From an uncultured Clostridia bacterium (GTDB lineage Bacteria > Bacillota > Clostridia > Christensenellales > Borkfalkiaceae), in NCBI GenBank assembly GCA_934249265.1, contig CAKQKQ010000009.1:1-33337 (forward strand): 33,337 nucleotides of DNA. Reading direction: 5' to 3'. Made by a program: the position numbers and the translations under genes. Under the pieces are notes generated by a model. It did no database searches. It had not been told where the DNA came from and saw nothing but the letters and a program-made list of their open reading frames with translations. Shown piece after piece: positions 24,294 to 30,065 of the stretch (position 1 is its first letter; each line of letters starts with the position of its first letter).

Positions 24294-24497
24294 GCAATAA
24301 AAATCAAAATTTTTATTGCAACTCAAATTGCAATATAATAAATTGAACCACTTTCATTATATTATAAACGCGAAGTAAATTTTGAATTATTTTCAAAATT
24401 TGCGCTATCGTGCTACGCAAAGTTTTACTTTGCTCTTCTCGTTTGCAATATAATAAATTGAAAACCCTTGCGAGCAAGTTTTCAATTTATTATATTA
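24294..24497. repeat. Cluster of four hairpins with a 20-bp direct repeat
   Basis: Hairpins: GCAATAAAAAT/ATTTTTATTGC (24294-24319), AAATTTTGAA/TTCAAAATTT (24377-24401), GCAAAGT/ACTTTGC (24417-24433), and a 19-bp perfect stem 24447-24465 / 24478-24496. TTGCAATATAATAAATTGAA occurs twice, at 24328 and 24443, each followed by TTATATTATAAA. This looks like a duplicated palindromic intergenic element. The rest of the gap 24107-24573 shows no gene. Confidence 0.8.
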
Positions 24498-24573
24498 TAA
24501 ATCAACCTATTATATTTGTCAAGGTGTGTTTTTTATTCGCAGGCAAATAAAATCGCCTTTTTTGCGCAAAAAA

Positions 24574-24626
24574 AAGAAACGCTTTTTCACTATGGCGTTT
24601 TGCCGCCGAAATGCTTTGCGTTTCTT
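24574..24626 (-). terminator. Terminator of the riboswitch-controlled transport unit
   Basis: Stem AAGAAACGC (24574-24582) / GCGTTTCTT (24618-24626), with an inner GGC/GCC helix; on the minus strand it is followed by eight T. It lies about 110 bp after the S-component stop. Confidence 0.85.
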
Positions 24627-24705
24627 GAAATCATTTATTAAAACTTTATAATCGGCACGTTTAAAATGCATAAACTTCCACCGACTTTACGTGCAAATTT
24701 GTTTA

Positions 24706-24730
24706 TTTTACACAATGCGTATTGAGTAAA
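24706..24730. repeat. ACGTAT-centred palindrome, copy 3
   Basis: TTTTAC, five bases, GCGTAT, four bases, TAAA; 8 bp downstream of the S-component stop. It matches copy 4 (26086-26110) at 23 of 25 positions. Confidence 0.75.
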
Positions 24731-24738
24731 CACGACAA

Positions 24739-25269
24739 TTACTGTACTAAACTTTCATTGAATTTGTTGTATAAATTGCAAAGCGGAATAAAAAACATGC
24801 TTACCGTCAACAACGCGCAAACGCATTGCGGCACAAGCACGTAAATCGACGAATAAAAGTACGCAACCGCTACTTTACGATTAAATCCGCACATAATCGC
24901 CATAAGTAAATCGTCGAGTAGCGTAAAACACGCCGTGACGACAACCGCGCCCACAACAACAACGACAAGGTGTTTTATTTGCGTTTTTTTATCGAATAAT
25001 TTCCCTATTCCGCCGAAAATCAATGCAAACACATTGTAATAAATAAGATACAGTAAAACAACGTTAGGATAAAACCCGAATATCAAACATCTAAGTAGCG
25101 AAAACGCCGTGGCAACCGCAACTCCTCTTAATCTGCCGAATACGTAACAAAAGCAAAGCAAAAGTACCGTTACTATTTCTACGCCCGCAATCGCGCTCAA
25201 TACGAGTTGGGCGCCGATTAAAAGCGCGGTATACATGCCTATTAAGGCGATTTCTTTAGTCGTTTTCAT
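24739..25269 (-). CDS. ECF transporter substrate-binding (S) component, probably cobalamin
   Basis: A 176-aa integral membrane protein with five or six hydrophobic segments and the opening MKTTKEIALIGMYTALLIG, typical of ECF-type S-components. Such proteins bind the vitamin in the membrane and use a shared EcfA-EcfT module, which is not in this window. Cobalamin is inferred because a B12 riboswitch heads the transcript and a DUF4430 lipoprotein directly precedes it, a pairing known for the CblT-type group. The ATG is 3 nt after the upstream stop with no clear Shine-Dalgarno sequence, so translation is probably coupled. The riboswitch is good evidence for the substrate; the protein alone would not be specific. 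Confidence 0.82.
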   Translation of the reverse strand: MKTTKEIALIGMYTALLIGAQLVLSAIAGVEIVTVLLLCFCYVFGRLRGVAVATAFSLLRCLIFGFYPNVVLLYLIYYNVFALIFGGIGKLFDKKTQIKHLVVVVVGAVVVTACFTLLDDLLMAIMCGFNRKVAVAYFYSSIYVLVPQCVCALLTVSMFFIPLCNLYNKFNESLVQ

Positions 25270-25272
25270 TTT

Positions 25273-25701
25273 TTAAAACGTTTTGTAAACCCAAATATAC
25301 AAGCATCCGTCTTTAATCTTCAAAGATTCCGCGCCGTATATTGCCGAGCCGTAAGTTTTGCCTTTATACTCAACCGTTCCCCAAGCAGTGTTTGCGTTGT
25401 CGGCATCGCTTGTGTAAAGCATCCAGCAAGAACTGTAATCGGCAGCATTTTTAATACCGTTGATAGACGTAATCATACCGTCGGCAATTTCAAAATTCAA
25501 TTCTTTCGACTCTTTCAAACTGTTCATATAGTCAACCAAAGTGCTTTCGCTTGTAATCGTCATTTGGTCGTTAGACACGGTAATCGCAATGCATTTATCA
25601 GAATCGAACACAACCATAGAATTGTTTGGCAAACATGCAGTCATGCTAAACATCATGCAAACGGTCAAAATAAGTAAAATAGATTTAGTAATACGTTTCA
25701 T
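25273..25701 (-). CDS. DUF4430 lipoprotein, probable cobalamin-binding partner
   Basis: A 142-aa protein. The start is set at ATG 25701 (MKRITKSILLILTVCMMFSM), 6 nt after GGAGG; the frame is open 34 codons further upstream but would run through the riboswitch terminator. A lipoprotein signal peptide ends at TAC, with the lipidated Cys at 23. The mature part resembles DUF4430, a transcobalamin-like C-terminal domain: GMITSINGIKNAADYSSCWM, then GAESLKIKDGCLYIWVY. It is probably anchored on the outer face of the membrane and hands corrinoid to the S-component encoded 3 nt downstream. Control by the B12 riboswitch in its leader supports this. Confidence 0.82.
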   Translation of the reverse strand: MKRITKSILLILTVCMMFSMTACLPNNSMVVFDSDKCIAITVSNDQMTITSESTLVDYMNSLKESKELNFEIADGMITSINGIKNAADYSSCWMLYTSDADNANTAWGTVEYKGKTYGSAIYGAESLKIKDGCLYIWVYKTF

Positions 25702-25723
25702 ATATACCTCCAAAATAAAAAAA

Positions 25724-25745
25724 TCGCATACTTTTGGGCATGCGA
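25724..25745 (-). terminator. Riboswitch expression-platform terminator
   Basis: On the minus strand TCGCATGC / GTATGCGA (one G-U pair) with loop CCAAAA runs into ATTTTTTT, 22 bp before the lipoprotein ATG. A neighbouring hairpin AAAGCC-GCAA-GGCTTT (25750-25765) may compete. Premature termination on ligand binding is the likely mode. Confidence 0.82.
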
Positions 25746-25805
25746 AATAAAAGCCTTGCGGCTTTAATAACGTTTTTCCTTCTCTGCCCAAGAAAAAAGA
25801 CATTC

Positions 25806-25905
25806 GTTTCGCGGCGGACAGGTAATCGGACTATAACCGTAATGACTGTTGCGGCGGATTTTCACCGCGCTTCCCCTGCTTTCTGCACTTGCAAGTCGCA
25901 CCGTA
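25806..25905 (-). promoter_or_regulatory. Cobalamin (B12) riboswitch aptamer
   Basis: The minus strand shows the conserved order: GGTGC near 25902, GGGGAAGC (25867-25875), GGTGAAAATCCGC (25853-25865), ACAGTCATT in place of the usual ACTG segment, and a B12 box AGTCCGATTACCTGTC close to the AGYCAGGAGACCTGCC consensus (25815-25832). A perfect promoter lies just upstream, and a terminator plus a transport gene lie downstream. Confidence 0.9.
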
Positions 25906-25923
25906 TATCTATTTTTCGTTTTC

Positions 25924-25952
25924 ATTATATCATAGGTTGTTTTTTTTGTCAA
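25924..25952 (-). promoter_or_regulatory. Consensus promoter of the riboswitch transcript
   Basis: Minus strand -35 TTGACA (25947-25952), 17-bp spacer, -10 TATAAT (25924-25929): both hexamers match sigma-A consensus exactly. Predicted start near 25917. Confidence 0.92.
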
Positions 25953-26024
25953 AGATATATCGCTTTTTCTAAAACGTTTATGCGGTTATTTATTCCTTGA
26001 CTAAACGGTTTAAAGGCAAAATAA

Positions 26025-26053
26025 AAGCCCGCCGAATTTAAAAAGGTGGGCTT
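26025..26053. terminator. Hairpin terminator after the uL15-like gene
   Basis: Stem AAGCCCGCC (26025-26033) / GGTGGGCTT (26045-26053); on the minus strand TTATTTTG follows. It lies about 70 bp after the stop of the acidic protein. Confidence 0.65.
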
Positions 26054-26085
26054 ATTATATTAATTTAATGCAAAAAATTTGTCAA

Positions 26086-26110
26086 TTTTACACAATACGT
26101 ATTGAGCAAA
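26086..26110. repeat. ACGTAT-centred palindrome, copy 4
   Basis: TTTTAC, five bases, ACGTAT, four bases, CAAA; 14 bp downstream of the uL15-like gene stop. Confidence 0.75.
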
Positions 26111-26124
26111 ACCGCCAAATAAGA

Positions 26125-27456
26125 TTATTTAGAACGTTTGCGTATTACTCTGCCGCCGGTCAAAACGATCATCTTGATTGCCTCAATCGAAAATGCGTCA
26201 GCCTCGACAATAAGCGGCTTGTTGATATAGCCCCTTGCAAGGACTTTAATATATGTAGTCTTTTTGCCGATAAGTTTGTGTTCTTTGAGCGTTTCGAGAT
26301 TTACATAATCGCCCGCCTTGAAATTAGCGGAAATTACGTCTATGTTTATGATGTCTTTAACCGCTTTGTTGCTGTATTGGTAAACTGTGCTTATCGCTTC
26401 GTCTGCGGGAGTAGCACTTTCTTCTACAAGCATCTTGGCGTCTTCGTCGGACATAAGTTTTGTCGCTTCGCTTACGGTAACTTCTTCTTTAATTTCAAAA
26501 TCTCTGTTTACTTCGTATACGGGCGCGCCGTCTTTATCCACATTATCCGCCCCGTCTAACTCGGCCTTATCGGAAACCTCTTCCTCTTCTTCGGTTTCTT
26601 CGTCGGCATTTTCTTCTGTCGGCGTTTCCTCTGCCACGGTTTCGGTTTCTTCAACTTTTTCGGCTGTGTCTTCGTCTTCCGTAGCGGAAATTTCGTCAAC
26701 TACGTTTTCGGCAGTTTGCTCTTCTTGTCCCTCTTCTTGTCCTTCTTCTTGTTCTTGAACAACCTCTTCATTAGCCGTTTCTTCGGCAGAAGTCTCTTGC
26801 GTTTCTTGTTCTTCTTGCGCTTGAGTTTCGGTATTGTCGGCGGCGATTTCCGAGATTTCTTCCTCGGTTTCAAGCAAAACTCCGTCGGTATCGACAACCG
26901 TTTTTTCTTCGACTTGTTCTACGCTGTCGCCATTTTCAGTCGCTTGCTCGGAAGTTTGTTCTTCAACGGGCGTAGCGGTTTGAACGGGCTGCTCTTCAAC
27001 TTCGGTTTTTTCGACCGTTTCTGACTTCTCTTCTTTAATAATAGCAACGGGTTGCTTTTCCTCGGTTTGAGGATTTTCATCAACGACTTCGGTGGATTTT
27101 ACCGCAATTTCGGGCTCGCTGAAAAATTCGTTTATTTTAGCGTCGCTCATCGGTTCGGCATAAATTTTAAATTTGCCGTTGATTAAAATCGTGCTGCTGC
27201 TGTAATTATTTTCGATAACGTTGCACGGAGTGAAAACCCCTTGTCCCAACTGAATTTTTCTCTCGATGGGCGCAGCGGGAACTTCGGTCGCACTCTCTTT
27301 GTCGACGGCAACCGCCGAAATAATGTATTTAGCGGTTTTCTTTTGCGAATCGCCGTAATTTTTACCTTTTTTCTTGCCGGACAAGTTGTTTTCGGGCGAA
27401 GTCGCGTTTAATTGTTCTTTAGTGTTTTCAAAATTCGTTTCGTGTTTGTTTTGCAT
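26125..27456 (-). CDS. Acidic Glu-rich protein with C-terminal ribosomal uL15-like domain
   Basis: A 443-aa protein with three parts. The N-terminal ~130 residues are mixed and partly basic. About residues 130-330 are highly acidic and repetitive (runs of E with T, V, A and Q, including EGQEEGQEE) and likely disordered. The C-terminal ~65 residues match the C-terminal part of ribosomal protein uL15: LKEHKLIGKK, KVLARGYINKPLIVEADAFS and the final GGRVI. The N-terminal part of real uL15 is missing, so this is not the ribosomal L15. The start is set at ATG 27456, 8 nt after GGAG; an upstream extension in frame lacks support. It has its own promoter. NCBI annotation of related clostridial proteins as uL15 family is recalled, but no function is known. 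Confidence 0.75.
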   Translation of the reverse strand: MQNKHETNFENTKEQLNATSPENNLSGKKKGKNYGDSQKKTAKYIISAVAVDKESATEVPAAPIERKIQLGQGVFTPCNVIENNYSSSTILINGKFKIYAEPMSDAKINEFFSEPEIAVKSTEVVDENPQTEEKQPVAIIKEEKSETVEKTEVEEQPVQTATPVEEQTSEQATENGDSVEQVEEKTVVDTDGVLLETEEEISEIAADNTETQAQEEQETQETSAEETANEEVVQEQEEGQEEGQEEQTAENVVDEISATEDEDTAEKVEETETVAEETPTEENADEETEEEEEVSDKAELDGADNVDKDGAPVYEVNRDFEIKEEVTVSEATKLMSDEDAKMLVEESATPADEAISTVYQYSNKAVKDIINIDVISANFKAGDYVNLETLKEHKLIGKKTTYIKVLARGYINKPLIVEADAFSIEAIKMIVLTGGRVIRKRSK

Positions 27457-27580
27457 GGTAGTACTCCGATTGTCGTCGATTTTTATATTTGTTAAAGCGC
27501 GAATTTTTATCCCCGTACTTTTGCGGAAAGCCAAAACGGCTCAACCGTTTATGTATTTTCGGATATTAATATATATTTTA

Positions 27581-27609
27581 ATAGTATAACACATATGTAG
27601 TTATGTCAA
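27581..27609 (-). promoter_or_regulatory. Promoter of the uL15-like gene
   Basis: Minus strand -35 TTGACA (27604-27609), 17-bp spacer, -10 TACTAT (27581-27586). Confidence 0.72.
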
Positions 27610-27732
27610 GTGTTTTGTCAAAATTTATATTTTAAAAAAATATAATTTATTTTTGCCGTATAATTGTTTTTACCCGCATTTATCGGTTTTGTTTACATTA
27701 AAACACATAGCACCTAAGACTTGTTTTTTATG

Positions 27733-27844
27733 ATTCAATTTCGTTAATAATTTTTAGCCTTCATAGTGCAAGGAAATAGATTTTCCCCCGCAGTTTGATT
27801 TATGTATCTTTACCTTCCTTGTATGAGCCGAGTAAGAATTGAAT
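27733..27844. other. Nested inverted repeats, possible structured RNA
   Basis: Four nested arm pairs share one axis: ATTCAATT (27733-27740) / AATTGAAT (27837-27844), TCATA / TATGA (27761, 27822), CAAGGAA / TTCCTTG (27769, 27815) and AGAT / ATCT (27778, 27806), around a 24-nt loop with CCCCCG. No open frame is present and no known RNA family was recognised. It is the main content of the 27610-27925 gap. Confidence 0.55.
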
Positions 27845-27896
27845 AGATTAAGTTTAAACGACGAAGTTTTTATATAATTTTGCCAAATATTGCCAC

Positions 27897-27921
27897 TTTT
27901 ACGCGATACGTATGCGGCAAT
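27897..27921. repeat. ACGTAT-centred palindrome, copy 5
   Basis: TTTTAC, five bases, ACGTAT, four bases, CAAT; 4 bp from the stop of the gene ending at 27926. It overlaps a larger stem ATATTGCC (27887-27894) / GGCAATAT (27916-27923). Confidence 0.7.
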
Positions 27922-27925
27922 ATCG

Positions 27926-28687
27926 TCACAAATCGGTTTTTATTTGCGTCATAAAATCAATGTATGCAGTCAATGAAACATACTCTTTTTCGACAGCAGT
28001 GACTTTGTTTTCAATTTTATCGATTCCGCAAATTTGGTCGCTAAACATGCTGTCGTGCAAAAAATTATCTATCATTGCGACGTATTCTTCGCTTAAACTT
28101 TCCCTTCGTTTTATACTGTCGTTGCGCATTTCATCGAGTTTTAAAGCCATTTTGCCTGCTTTTTCGGCAACGACAACCAACTTGTTTTTATATTTATCGA
28201 GCCTTTCGAGAGAAAGCGTAAAATAATCGTCGAATATAAGCGCGTCGGCAAAAATATTTTTCTCCATAACGGTAAGCCCGCCTAAACCGTTGATTTTTTC
28301 GGTCGTAGACAAAATCACGTCCGCGCACTCTCCTTTTAGTAGCATTTTTTGCTCGTCGGTTTCTTGCGCTTGCGAAAAAATTTGATTTAGCGAGATTACG
28401 TAGCCGTCGAGGAGTTTTTCGGCTTCGGCTTTGTTTTTCGCTTTGCCGAGTCTCAACGTTTCTTTTCTCAACGCATAAACGTACTCCCTCGTTTCGTCTT
28501 CGTTTAAATATTTCAGTTGCTTTACGGCGTTTTCCTTTTCGTAAAGAGCCTTATCGCCTTGTCTATATATGTAAGAAAAGGAATAATTAAAGCAACCGCA
28601 CAACAGCACGAACACGCACGGCAAAATTACGCACAGCAGAAATATTCGCGACAAAAAAAGTGCCGCCCTTTTCAACTTCAACCGCAA
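27926..28687 (-). CDS. Membrane-anchored helical protein, unknown function
   Basis: A 253-aa protein not assigned to a family. An N-terminal hydrophobic stretch (~8-34, SRIFLLCVILPCVFVLLCGC) is a signal anchor or, given LCGC, a possible lipoprotein signal with the lipidated Cys near 32. The rest is almost all charged helix, probably extracytoplasmic. The start is TTG at 28687, inside the end of the upstream gene, supported by GAGGTG at 28696-28701 with 8-nt spacing; the 10-nt overlap shows cotranscription. The upstream gene also has a single N-terminal anchor and a coiled-coil body, so the two likely act together at the cell surface. There is no catalytic motif. Confidence 0.68.
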   Translation of the reverse strand: MRLKLKRAALFLSRIFLLCVILPCVFVLLCGCFNYSFSYIYRQGDKALYEKENAVKQLKYLNEDETREYVYALRKETLRLGKAKNKAEAEKLLDGYVISLNQIFSQAQETDEQKMLLKGECADVILSTTEKINGLGGLTVMEKNIFADALIFDDYFTLSLERLDKYKNKLVVVAEKAGKMALKLDEMRNDSIKRRESLSEEYVAMIDNFLHDSMFSDQICGIDKIENKVTAVEKEYVSLTAYIDFMTQIKTDL

Positions 28688-29643
28688 AGCGAGTACACCT
28701 CGCGCGAGAATTCGGCATACGCGCTCGCCACCTCTTCTTCGGTGTTTAAAAGCGCGATTTCGTCAAGATATTTCTTTCTTATTTTAAGTAGTTCGGCAAC
28801 GAGTTCGGGGTGATTTTGCCTTTGAGTGAAAATCTCGTTTTCTATCTTGTCGGTCGCTATTTTTTTGACCTTATCCATTCTTTCTTTAATTATTTGCTCG
28901 ACGGCGGTTTCGGCTTCTTTTTTAATGCTTTCAAGTTTGTTGCTCACTTGTTTGTACGTTTCAAAAACTTCGCTTTCGCTGCCAGTATCTTTAAAAATAT
29001 CACTATCAAAAAGCGCGTCGATTCGCCCGACATAATCGTCGTAACTGTCTTGATTAAGCAAACCGTTTGCTTTAAACTCGTCAAGTTTGCTTATTGCAGC
29101 CGCTTTTTCTTCCGTCAATTTTTTCAAGTTTTCCGCACCCGCAACCTTTGCCGCAGCCAAGTTTTTAGCCGACAAAATTACCGCGTCGATTTTGTGTTTA
29201 TAGTTTTCCACAACCACTTTAAGTTCTTCTTCGTTGTTCACTCCGTCGAACGAATAAGTTATGGCGGCAATGCTTTGCGCAAACGCGTTTATCTCCCCCG
29301 CGCTCAATAAATCTTCGCCGTCTTGCGTTTTATCGAGACTGTATAAGTCGGACAATGCGTCGTTTTTATATTTAGCCAACGACTCTTCGATTTTGCCCGA
29401 ATCGATTTGGAAATCTTTATTTATTTTGTCGATTTTTTCCTCGAGCCGCGCGATTTTATCTAAAAGGTCGTCAACGTCAACCGAAGAATCTTCTTGCGTC
29501 GGTTTTTCCTTTTCGATATTGCTTATTTTCACTTTTAATTCGTGATATCTTTCCCAACCGCTCGCCATCGACACGCACAACACCCCAAAACACATTACAA
29601 AAGTCATTATTGCCGATACGATTAAAACTTTTCCTGCCTGCAT
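28678..29643 (-). CDS. Membrane-anchored coiled-coil protein, unknown function
   Basis: A 321-aa protein with no recognised family. The start is set at MQAGKVLIVSAIMTF (ATG 29643), 6 nt after GGAGG; seven codons upstream in frame are not needed. One transmembrane segment (~5-28) is followed by a long coiled-coil region (about 38-100, with LDKIARLEEKIDKINKDF) and a second helical part (150-310) rich in E and K. The predicted topology is an N-terminal anchor with the body outside. It overlaps the next gene by 10 nt. No promoter is certain; an inverted repeat at 29904-29955 lies between it and the divergent ABC transporter. Confidence 0.68.
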   Translation of the reverse strand: MQAGKVLIVSAIMTFVMCFGVLCVSMASGWERYHELKVKISNIEKEKPTQEDSSVDVDDLLDKIARLEEKIDKINKDFQIDSGKIEESLAKYKNDALSDLYSLDKTQDGEDLLSAGEINAFAQSIAAITYSFDGVNNEEELKVVVENYKHKIDAVILSAKNLAAAKVAGAENLKKLTEEKAAAISKLDEFKANGLLNQDSYDDYVGRIDALFDSDIFKDTGSESEVFETYKQVSNKLESIKKEAETAVEQIIKERMDKVKKIATDKIENEIFTQRQNHPELVAELLKIRKKYLDEIALLNTEEEVASAYAEFSREVYSLCG

Positions 29644-29903
29644 AATTTTCCTCCAAAAAATCATCTATAAAAATCTCTCGTTTTATTCGCTTTAAAAAAA
29701 TCTTCACTTGAGCAACAAATGTTTCGCTTGTTTTTGCAAACGAATTTACACCCGTTCAAGCAAATTTCGCCGCACGACAACACGCAAACAACGCCATAAA
29801 AACGTCGCTGTATCGGTCGGCTTGTTTAAAAGCGGCTTTTAACGACTGATTTTCTTTGATTATAAAACATATTTTGTCGAAAAATTTTGCTTGTTTTGAC
29901 AAC

Positions 29904-29955
29904 GTTTGTCGAATATGGTCGATTATTTAATGCGTTTTTCCATATTGCGACAAAC
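29904..29955. repeat. Inverted repeat between the divergent units
   Basis: GTTTGTCGAATATGG (29904-29918) faces CCATATTGCGACAAAC (29940-29955); the arms agree but for one extra base. More TTGTCG copies occur near 29873 and 29978. It could be an operator for the divergent coiled-coil and ABC transporter units. The gap 29644-30065 holds no gene. Confidence 0.6.
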
Positions 29956-30002
29956 AATGCGGTTATAAAGGCTTATTTTGTCGGGCAAAAATTGTTATTT
30001 TG

Positions 30003-30053
30003 TTGCGTTTTGAGATGAAAACTGTTATAATTGACTAAACTACGTATAGTTTA
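30003..30053 (+). promoter_or_regulatory. Promoter and operator-like repeat of the ABC transporter
   Basis: -35 TTGCGT (30003-30008), 17-bp spacer, -10 TATAAT (30026-30031). Directly after it, TAAACTA-CGTA-TAGTTTA (30036-30053) is a perfect 7-bp inverted repeat over the predicted transcription start, a typical repressor site position. Confidence 0.7.
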
Positions 30054-30065
30054 CGAGGTACGCTT

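Noticed and set aside
26125..27456. Calling this gene ribosomal protein L15 (rplO)
   Set aside because: Only the C-terminal part resembles uL15; the N-terminal half of L15 is missing and the protein is three times too long.
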